Under the pieces are notes generated by a model. The model worked only from the letters and a program-made list of their open reading frames with translations, searched no databases and was not told where the DNA came from. DNA of 5,134 nt from Planctomycetes bacterium RBG_13_46_10 (GTDB taxonomy: Bacteria > Planctomycetota > Phycisphaerae > Sedimentisphaerales > Anaerobacaceae): positions 21,241 through 26,374 of the forward strand of contig MHYD01000018.1 of NCBI GenBank assembly GCA_001824645.1, read 5' to 3'. The position numbers were made by a program, and so were the translations under genes. Shown one piece after another: positions 1-3,941 of this stretch (positions within the stretch are counted from its first letter, which is position 1; every line of letters begins with the position of its first letter).

Positions 1-116
1 CAAGCCGTAATTTTTACCCGAATTTGATTTGAAGATGGCTGAGGAATCGGCAAATCCTGCATTTTCAAAGGCTTTTCTTCGACTGGCCCGATTTTTTTAA
101 GTATCATCGCCTTCAT
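1..116 (-). CDS. Zinc-dependent alcohol dehydrogenase, N-terminal fragment
   Basis: This gene starts at an ATG at 116-114 on the minus strand and leaves the window at its left edge after 38 complete codons plus TG of the next. The peptide begins MKAMILKKIGPVEEKPLKM and continues with DLPIPQPSSNQIRVKITA. That is the typical beginning of the GroES-like domain of medium-chain, zinc-type alcohol dehydrogenases: a first beta strand, the 'LP.P.P' turn, then 'V.V.A' leading to the catalytic CGVCH cysteine. The partial TG would fit that cysteine, but it is cut off. An SD (TAGGA) lies 9 nt upstream of the ATG. A NAD(P)-dependent alcohol/aldehyde interconversion is expected from the family; the substrate cannot be told. 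The gene is divergent from the ketopantoate reductase-like gene, with a 101 bp gap. Confidence 0.78.
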   Translation of the reverse strand, partial: MKAMILKKIGPVEEKPLKMQDLPIPQPSSNQIRVKITA

Positions 117-139
117 TTATCGGTTTCCTAAGGGGGTGG

Positions 140-167
140 TTGTTTTACCTTAATTACTGATTATAAT
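140..167 (+). promoter_or_regulatory. Possible promoter of the panE-like gene
   Basis: A perfect -10 hexamer TATAAT lies at 162-167. A weak -35 (TTGTTT, 140-145) sits 16 bp upstream. The -10 lies within ATTATAAT, which is its own reverse complement, so the same block could serve as a -10 on the minus strand for the divergent dehydrogenase gene. No good minus-strand -35 is visible. Confidence 0.35.
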
Positions 168-217
168 AACCGCTATTCATAGAACCATAATTTTCAAAGA
201 AGGACAAGCTGTAAATT

Positions 218-1180
218 ATGAGGATAATGATATATGGCGGCGGGGCGGTTGGGCTTGGTATCGCGAGCTGTTTGCTTAAATCCGGGTGTCACGTGGATAT
301 TATTGCAAGAGAAGATACCGTCCACTCCTTACGAGAGCACGGCTTGCTCAGAACGGGAATTTTCGGGGATTACTCTGCGGCGCCGACTTTATTTAACAGC
401 TTCTTATCTCTAAAGGATATGCCGGCACAGGCCTGCGATTATATTCTGGTGTGTACGAAATCTTTTGATTCTTTTATCGCTGCAGAAAATATCGCACGGC
501 ATAAATTCTTGCTAAATCCCACAACGAAAATTGTGCTTTTTCAGAACGGATGGGGCAATGCGGAAATCTTTACATCCTTTTTCTTCAAAGACCAAATTTA
601 CAATGCGCGTGTTATTACAGGCTTTAGCAGACGTAGTAAGAATGAAGTTGTTGTAACCGTCCATGCAGATGCCGTTCATATTGGAAGCCTCTTTGGCGGC
701 GATGTATCATGCGTTGAAAAGCTGTGTGAATTTATAAGCAAAGGGGATATTCCATGTCGAACTACAAACGAAATTGAAAAGGACCTTTGGGCGAAAATGC
801 TCTACAATTGTGCCCTCAACAGCCTCGGTGCTATTCTCGATGTGCCATACGGAGTATTAGCCGAAAACAAATCCAGCCGGTTTATTATGGATGGCATTGT
901 AGAAGAAGTATTTAGCGTTATGACGACAGCAGATTATAAAACACACTGGCTGTGTGCCAAAGATTTCCTCGAAGTATTTTATGATAAGCTCGTGCCCGAT
1001 ACGGCTGAGCACAAGTCGTCGACTTTACAGGACATAAAAGCCAAAAAGAAAACGGAAATTGACGCATTAAATGGTGCCGTCATAAAACTTGCCAAAAGAT
1101 ATGAGATGAATGTGCCATATAATTTGGTTGTCTATAACATTATAAAGTTTATTGAATCCGGAGAATCCCAACGAATATAA
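218..1180 (+). CDS. panE: Ketopantoate reductase family protein (2-dehydropantoate 2-reductase)
   Basis: The product is 320 residues, close to the usual length of the PanE/ApbA family, which reduces 2-dehydropantoate to pantoate with NADPH in the cytoplasm for pantothenate and CoA synthesis. The N-terminus carries the Rossmann nucleotide site G7-x-G9-x-x-G12 in IYGGGAVGLG. It is followed by VCTKSF with Lys81 and LFQNGWGN with Asn110. The C-terminal helical domain has LWAKMLYNCALNSLGAI, whose Lys193 aligns with catalytic Lys176 of E. coli PanE. It also has SSTLQDIKAKKKTEIDALNG, whose Ser268 and Glu280 align with E. coli Ser244 and Glu256. All key residues are present, so the enzyme should be active. 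Start 218 puts the glycine motif at the usual distance; the best SD (AAGGA, near 200-204) is rather far, about 13 nt. No other pan genes are adjacent, so a related 2-oxoacid could be the real substrate. Confidence 0.9.
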   Translation: MRIMIYGGGAVGLGIASCLLKSGCHVDIIAREDTVHSLREHGLLRTGIFGDYSAAPTLFNSFLSLKDMPAQACDYILVCTKSFDSFIAAENIARHKFLLNPTTKIVLFQNGWGNAEIFTSFFFKDQIYNARVITGFSRRSKNEVVVTVHADAVHIGSLFGGDVSCVEKLCEFISKGDIPCRTTNEIEKDLWAKMLYNCALNSLGAILDVPYGVLAENKSSRFIMDGIVEEVFSVMTTADYKTHWLCAKDFLEVFYDKLVPDTAEHKSSTLQDIKAKKKTEIDALNGAVIKLAKRYEMNVPYNLVVYNIIKFIESGESQRI

Positions 1181-1181
1181 A

Positions 1182-1198
1182 TATAGCATTGCGCTATA
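1182..1198 (+). other. Small hairpin just after the panE-like stop
   Basis: TATAGC (1182-1187) and GCTATA (1193-1198) form a 6-bp stem with a 5-nt loop directly after the TAA at 1178-1180. There is no T tract behind it, so it is at best a weak terminator or a 3'-end stabilising hairpin. Confidence 0.3.
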
Positions 1199-1244
1199 GG
1201 ATTACGTTTTCAGGCAGGAAAATATCTGCGAAAAAATTTTAGGC

Positions 1245-1272
1245 TTGACTTATTTTTATTATATGCTATAAT
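1245..1272 (+). promoter_or_regulatory. Strong extended -10 promoter
   Basis: TTGACT (1245-1250) and TATAAT (1267-1272) are separated by 16 bp. TG at 1264-1265 gives an extended -10 (TGCTATAAT). Transcription should start near 1278-1280. The promoter lies 65 bp after the end of the panE-like gene and points at the leader region and the rnk genes. Confidence 0.8.
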
Positions 1273-1339
1273 CACATACAAATTTTGACGATAAAATTTT
1301 TGTGTTACCACCATTTTTTAATTAGGGGTTTAGGATTTA

Positions 1340-1411
1340 ATGAAAAATACAAAAGCGAATTATCATTTAATTATTGAATGTTATTTTAATATATACACAC
1401 ACGTACCTTGA
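1340..1411 (+). CDS. Possible 23-residue leader peptide
   Basis: The frame reads MKNTKANYHLIIECYFNIYTHVP and ends with TGA at 1409-1411. A partial SD (AGGA, 1332-1335) sits 4 nt before the ATG, and AGGGG lies further upstream at 1323-1327. The stop is 2 nt before the 5' arm of the alternative hairpin at 1414-1420. A ribosome finishing this frame would therefore cover that arm and leave the terminator free to form, which is the geometry of ribosome-mediated attenuation. There is no run of one regulatory amino acid; Ile, Tyr, Asn and His are frequent, but that is also expected in AT-rich sequence. Translation is unproven. Confidence 0.3.
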   Translation: MKNTKANYHLIIECYFNIYTHVP

Positions 1412-1413
1412 TA

Positions 1414-1448
1414 CGCTGGCCTAAATACAATGGTATTACAAGCCAGCG
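1414..1448 (+). promoter_or_regulatory. Antiterminator-like hairpin
   Basis: CGCTGGC (1414-1420) pairs perfectly with GCCAGCG (1442-1448). Inside, AATAC (1424-1428) pairs with GTATT (1433-1437) around an AATG loop. The 3' arm is the same sequence that forms the 5' arm of the terminator at 1440-1459, so the two structures exclude each other. Confidence 0.55.
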
Positions 1449-1464
1449 AAAGCTGGCTTTTTTT
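1440..1464 (+). terminator. Intrinsic terminator
   Basis: AAGCCAGC (1440-1447) and GCTGGCTT (1452-1459) form a perfect 8-bp stem closed by a GAAA tetraloop. The stem runs straight into seven T (1458-1464). It is oriented on the plus strand only; the reverse strand has no T run after the stem. Confidence 0.88.
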
Positions 1465-1482
1465 ATGCTTAGGGGGATTCAA

Positions 1483-1635
1483 AATATAAAGGATAAAGTT
1501 TATTGCTTTTTGGAGAGTAAAAAGATGAATCTACAAAATAAGAAAGTTTATAAAATGCCAATTTGGGCTTTTGCTGAGAGTGATTTTTCATCGGATTTCC
1601 TGATAAACCATTACTTTTTCTGAATATAAAGGATA
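1483..1635. repeat. Pair of 13-bp direct repeats
   Basis: AATATAAAGGATA occurs at 1483-1495 and again at 1623-1635, exactly 140 bp apart. Each copy contains the SD-like core AAAGGA. The second copy is placed properly before the ATG at 1642. The pair could be a small duplication, two conserved ribosome sites, or a target duplication around an inserted 127-bp piece. Confidence 0.5.
1525..1623 (+). CDS. Hypothetical small protein, 32 residues
   Basis: ATG at 1525 is preceded by GGAG (1512-1515) with a 9-nt gap. The frame encodes MNLQNKKVYKMPIWAFAESD plus a hydrophobic end, SSDFLINHYFF. The frame is open further upstream to 1408, but that part overlaps the terminator hairpin, so the internal ATG is preferred. 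I recognise no family. It would be the first frame read if transcription passes the terminator. The AT-rich surroundings make a chance frame quite possible. Confidence 0.28.
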   Translation: MNLQNKKVYKMPIWAFAESDFSSDFLINHYFF

Positions 1636-1641
1636 GTTGCA

Positions 1642-1797
1642 ATGTTACTGCGCAATACTATTAGTCAATCAAGCCAATTTAATAAAAGCAACAAATCTTA
1701 TTTCTTGTCATTTGTCTGTTTAATAAGCCGGCATCTTGTTTCTTGCAACCCCTGTGTCTTTTTTGCGGGACACTCCCCGCCTTTACGTACGGCTTAA
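1642..1797 (+). CDS. Hypothetical small protein, 51 residues
   Basis: ATG at 1642 follows AAAGGA (1628-1633) with an 8-nt gap, a good SD arrangement. The product is polar at first (MLLRNTISQSSQFNKSNKS). It continues with a hydrophobic stretch (YFLSFVCLISRHLVS) and a Cys/Pro-containing end (CNPCVFFAGHSPPLRTA). The stop is TAA at 1795-1797. No family is recognised. It may be a chance frame or part of a dispersed repeat; the SD is the only positive evidence. Confidence 0.28.
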   Translation: MLLRNTISQSSQFNKSNKSYFLSFVCLISRHLVSCNPCVFFAGHSPPLRTA

Positions 1798-1810
1798 AAC
1801 TATCATTAGC

Positions 1811-1883
1811 TAATAACCAGAATCTGCCTGATTATAAAGAAAACTGCCATTGGGATGTAATATCTTTGTTGTTCTGGTTATTA
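1811..1883 (+). repeat. Perfect 12-bp inverted repeat in the rnk1 leader
   Basis: TAATAACCAGAA (1811-1822) and TTCTGGTTATTA (1872-1883) are exact reverse complements around a 49-nt loop. The stem ends 16 nt before the SD of the first rnk-like gene (GGAG, 1900-1903). In RNA it would form a long hairpin directly upstream of the ribosome site. As DNA it could be a small palindromic mobile-type unit of 73 bp. There is no T run after it, so it is not a terminator. Confidence 0.6.
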
Positions 1884-1910
1884 AGGACACACTTGTTATG
1901 GAGCTTTTTT

Positions 1911-2327
1911 ATGATAAACCAAACAATCTATATAACAGATTACGATTTGAAACGACTTAGGGTGCTTCTCGCAATGGCTAAGAATTGGCCTGAGAGCGAT
2001 ACAGAATTAATAGATAGACTTGAATCGCGGCTTGATTCAGCCAACGTTATTTCTCAAAAAGGCGCACCAACATATTTGGTGACGATGAACTGCCATCTCA
2101 GGGTTACTGATTTAAATGAAAAAAAAGATATGGATTTTTGGCTGGTCTATCCGGATGAGGCTTCTTTTGGCAAAGATAAGGTTTCTGTTATCTCCAATAT
2201 GGGAATAGCGATTCTGGGCACGAAAGTTGGTGACACAGTTGAATGTGTCGACAAAAACAAAAAGAAACTTTTGCGGATTGCCCGGATATATTACCAACCG
2301 GAAGAAAATAAACATTATCGTTTATAA
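1911..2327 (+). CDS. rnk: Rnk-family RNA polymerase-binding protein, divergent copy
   Basis: The product is 138 residues, matching E. coli Rnk (about 136), a relative of GreA/GreB. Family members bind RNA polymerase through a C-terminal FKBP-like domain. They have a short N-terminal coiled coil that lacks the acidic tip needed for transcript cleavage. Visible here are IYITDYDLKRL (6-16), a charged helical region to about residue 50, VTMN (57-60), SVISNMGIAILGTKVGDTV (92-110) and YYQPEE (127-132). The start at 1911 is chosen because GGAG lies 7 nt upstream; the frame is open upstream to 1743, but those residues do not resemble the family. This copy departs from the consensus: SNMGIA replaces APVGTA, and DKNKKK replaces the PGG turn. 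It is gapless and about 33% identical to the copy at 2795. It leads a cluster with the HNH gene (13-bp gap) and the second copy. Confidence 0.88.
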   Translation: MINQTIYITDYDLKRLRVLLAMAKNWPESDTELIDRLESRLDSANVISQKGAPTYLVTMNCHLRVTDLNEKKDMDFWLVYPDEASFGKDKVSVISNMGIAILGTKVGDTVECVDKNKKKLLRIARIYYQPEENKHYRL

Positions 2328-2340
2328 AGTGAGATAAAAA

Positions 2341-2646
2341 ATGGCACCTGACAAAGATAAAAAGTTAATACCATTAACTCGGAGTAAATATGCAATTGTT
2401 GATGCGGATGTTTATGAGGAATTATCCAAATATAAATGGTATTCGATGCTAAGCGGCAATAAATATTATGCAGCCAGAAATGTAAACCTGCATAATAAAC
2501 ATACACTGGTTTTAATGCATCGCCAGATCATGAATGCACCTTCAGATAAGAGTGTTGAACACGTAAATTGTGATTCCCTTGATAATCGAAAAGACAATTT
2601 GAGACTGTGTCAGGCAAAGGAAATTGTGGAAAGTTTTATTGAATAA
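2341..2646 (+). CDS. Short HNH-endonuclease-type protein, probably truncated
   Basis: The product is 101 residues. Its N-terminal half (SKYAIVDADVYEELSKYKWY, then YYAARN) matches the substrate-recognition region common before HNH domains in phage and planctomycete homing-type nucleases. The nuclease part reads LMHRQIM (His60) and then VEHVNCDSLDNRKDNLRLC, with Glu73-His74, Asn76, Asn82 and Asn86. The family consensus is DH-x-N-G-N near DNRxxNLR. Here Asp is replaced by Glu and the Gly after Asn76 by Cys. The usual tail after NLR (T...QN..N and a further 40-80 residues) is missing and replaced by QAKEIVESFIE. It may therefore be weakened or inactive; a DNA-nicking role is family knowledge only. 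The SD is weak (GTGAG), and the start is 13 bp after the rnk1 stop, which suggests translational coupling. Confidence 0.75.
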   Translation: MAPDKDKKLIPLTRSKYAIVDADVYEELSKYKWYSMLSGNKYYAARNVNLHNKHTLVLMHRQIMNAPSDKSVEHVNCDSLDNRKDNLRLCQAKEIVESFIE

Positions 2647-2794
2647 GCTGGTTATGGAGGAAATCGGAAGAAGTTGTAAATATTTCAAATATTATACAGA
2701 TATCTTTGTAATAATAAGCCTTGGAAACTACTAAGATGAATTTCTTAAAAGAGAACCTGATTTAATGACTTAATACTGTTAGAAAGGATTGGAG

Positions 2795-3211
2795 ATGAAA
2801 AATAATAACATCTATATAACAAATTACGATTTGGGACGCCTTAATGAATTAATTCGATCCCTCGAAGCAGATAAATATAGTGATAGCCTCTCGATTGAGC
2901 AACTGAAACGTGAGATAAAAAGAGCCAAAATTGTTCATCCTAAAGATATCTCCGGTGATATTGTGACCATGAATAGTCGTGTTCGTTTGAAAGATATGGA
3001 TACGTATGAAGAAATGGTATTCAAGATTGTGTTCCCTCCGGATGCTGACATTGATCAAGGTAGAATTTCTGTCCTGGCTCCGGTTGGGACTGCTTTGTTG
3101 GGATATAAGGTTGGGGATACGATTTCGTGGAATGTTCCCGGCGGTATTAGAAGATTGAATATACAGGAGGTATTGTACCAGCCGGAGGCTGAAGGTGATT
3201 TATACCAATAG
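2795..3211 (+). CDS. rnk: Rnk-family RNA polymerase-binding protein, canonical copy
   Basis: The product is 138 residues, close to the E. coli Rnk pattern. It has IYITNYDLGRLNELI (6-20), a helical region with conserved A-x-I-V-x-P (44-49), and IVTMNSRVRLKD (56-67). It also has ISVLAPVGTALLGYKVGDTI (91-110), WNVPGGIRRL (112-121) and YQPEAEGD (128-135). Rnk proteins bind RNA polymerase in the secondary-channel region and compete with Gre factors, and were first described as regulators of nucleoside diphosphate kinase. ATG at 2795 is preferred over TTG at 2789. AAAGGA (2783-2788) is 6 nt before the ATG but would touch the TTG, and 2795 gives exactly the same length as the first copy. It is separated from the HNH gene by 148 bp without a clear promoter, so it probably shares the upstream transcript. 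Confidence 0.93.
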   Translation: MKNNNIYITNYDLGRLNELIRSLEADKYSDSLSIEQLKREIKRAKIVHPKDISGDIVTMNSRVRLKDMDTYEEMVFKIVFPPDADIDQGRISVLAPVGTALLGYKVGDTISWNVPGGIRRLNIQEVLYQPEAEGDLYQ

Positions 3212-3259
3212 CCTCAAAATATTATAATTTGTTAGACGGGCAACCGCGGATGGAACACA

Positions 3260-3396
3260 ATGACTTTTAATGAGTTGTGGCGGGACATCTTAGATTCGAT
3301 GCATGTAAATTACTCGGGTGACATAATATACCAGCTTCTGTGATTAATTCTAACAAGAGCAGCTTGGAAGATGGCATAGAGAGTTTTCTTAAATAA
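3260..3396 (+). pseudogene. Small frame pair, possible frameshifted gene remnant
   Basis: ATG at 3260 opens a 27-residue frame (MTFNELWRDILDSMHV, then NYSGDIIYQLL) ending at TGA 3341-3343. GGA at 3252-3254 could act as a weak SD. In another frame, sequence overlapping this stop reads IPASVINSNKSSLEDGIESF and LK before TAA at 3394-3396. It could begin at GTG 3340. Both parts have protein-like composition in an otherwise non-coding stretch. One indel near 3325-3340 would join them into a product of about 45 residues. No family is recognised, and chance is a real alternative. Confidence 0.25.
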
Positions 3397-3437
3397 GGTT
3401 AAAATGCCATGACTTATCAGAATTATTAGAAATATGT

Positions 3438-3641
3438 GCCATTTTTACTGGTTTTTTGCTGCTTTTATGAGTTTATAGGACTTTATAGGGTGATTTAAGA
3501 TTGGTTAAGTTTCTGTTTGTAATAGAATCGCTCAATTCCTGAATAATGCGGCAAAGCCCAAAATTCTTAAAACAAAGGCCGAAAAGGCGTTACTTTTCGA
3601 TTCTATACCGGCACTTTTAGATAGAACTTGGTAAAAATGGC
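3438..3641. repeat. Nested inverted repeats in a non-coding stretch
   Basis: An outer pair, GCCATTTTTAC (3438-3448) and GTAAAAATGGC (3631-3641), is an exact 11-bp inverted repeat. Inside it, ATAGAATCG (3522-3530) and CGATTCTAT (3598-3606) are an exact 9-bp inverted repeat. Within that are a short GCC-GAAAA-GGC hairpin (3578-3588) and GGC-AAA-GCC (3550-3558). A direct repeat TTTATAGG (3472-3479 and 3482-3489, period 10) lies between the outer and inner left arms. Nesting in the right order suggests a folded RNA or a small palindromic element of about 204 bp. I find no believable protein frame in 3397-3702. Confidence 0.5.
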
Positions 3642-3648
3642 CTTTTTT
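3610..3648 (+). terminator. Weak terminator candidate
   Basis: GGC (3610-3612) and TTTT (3615-3618) can pair with AAAA and GCC in 3634-3642 around a 2x2 mismatch and a 15-nt loop. The hairpin is followed by six T (3643-3648). It would end transcripts from the rnk side before the promoter at 3703. The stem is weak, and the left arm of the outer inverted repeat (3438-3448) competes for the same bases. Confidence 0.28.
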
Positions 3649-3702
3649 CATATAAACTGTGCATAAGGAGCACGCCGGATGTCAATAAATACATTTCAAG
3701 AC

Positions 3703-3731
3703 TTGACAAAAGCCGTATTTGGAGTTATAAT
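3703..3731 (+). promoter_or_regulatory. Near-consensus sigma70-type promoter
   Basis: TTGACA (3703-3708) and TATAAT (3726-3731) are both perfect and are separated by exactly 17 bp. The start is expected near 3738. It drives the repeat protein beginning at 3942. Confidence 0.9.
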
Positions 3732-3737
3732 ATATAA

Positions 3738-3941
3738 GTTAAATTGTAATAATCAGCTCATGGAGGAGAATCGGATTAATCGCTTTTTTTCAGGATATGG
3801 GAAATTAGCCTGTGCTTACAACAACAATACCCGTATTGGGATACACGCTTTTTTGTGTATTTTATACCCCGAATTTTTGTTGAGTTTAAATATTTATAGT
3901 TTTTTGCAGCAAGTATAACCATTTTCCAGGAGGAAACATTT
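3738..3941 (+). promoter_or_regulatory. Long structured 5' leader of the repeat-protein gene
   Basis: About 204 nt separate the predicted transcription start from the ATG. Visible pairings are CAACAA (3822-3827) with TTGTTG (3877-3882), ATACAC (3841-3846) with GTGTAT (3855-3860), and CAATAC (3825-3830) with GTATTG (3833-3838). GGG (3838-3840) can pair either with CCC (3830-3832) or with CCCC (3867-3870). The leader ends with the perfect SD AGGAGG (3928-3933), 8 nt before the ATG. A 52-codon frame from ATG 3760 crosses the leader but has no SD and no protein-like pattern. I recognise no known riboswitch class. Confidence 0.45.

Larger units (their letters stand above)
1279..1464 (+). ncRNA. 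Leader RNA or small RNA ending in an intrinsic terminator
   Basis: A transcript from the promoter at 1245-1272 would be about 185 nt if it stops at the terminator at 1440-1464. It begins with an AU-only hairpin (AAATTTT 1280-1286 with AAAATTT 1293-1299), contains a 23-codon frame (1340-1411), and ends in two alternative hairpins that share the strand at 1442-1447. I do not recognise it as 6S, tmRNA, SRP or RNase P RNA, nor as a known riboswitch class. It could be a free-standing small RNA. It could equally be the attenuator leader of the downstream unit, which continues through two small frames to the first rnk-like gene. The sequence alone does not decide between these. Confidence 0.5.

Noticed and set aside
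1408..1524. Coding from TTG 1408 into the 32-residue frame
   Set aside because: It would begin inside the leader and read straight through both alternative hairpins and the T run of the terminator; no SD precedes it.
1765..1780. GCGGG/CCCGC hairpin as a terminator
   Set aside because: The T run is before the stem on the plus strand, and it becomes an A run after the stem on the minus strand, so neither orientation works.
1743..1910. N-terminal extension of the first Rnk-like protein
   Set aside because: The frame is open, but the 56 extra residues do not resemble the family. A good SD lies 7 nt before the ATG at 1911, and the resulting length equals that of the second copy.
2112..2506. Minus-strand frames opposite rnk1 and the HNH gene
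   Set aside because: They are shadows of well-supported plus-strand genes; their peptides have no family pattern.
2849..3058. Minus-strand frame opposite rnk2
   Set aside because: It lies fully inside a strongly conserved Rnk-family gene on the other strand.
3231..3354. Integron attC-like core sites GTTAGAC (3231-3237) and TTCTAAC (3348-3354)
   Set aside because: The order and spacing do not form an attC: the simple sites point outward, the second departs from the consensus, and no paired inner sites are present.
3541..3600. Cyclic-di-GMP (GEMM) type riboswitch suggested by GGCAAAGCC and GCCGAAAAGGC
   Set aside because: The conserved joining segments and the GAAA-tetraloop/receptor arrangement of that class are not present in the right order.
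3679..3918. Plus-strand frame of 79 codons over the promoter and leader
   Set aside because: Its beginning covers a near-perfect promoter, it has no SD at any start, and its peptide looks like translated AT-rich leader.
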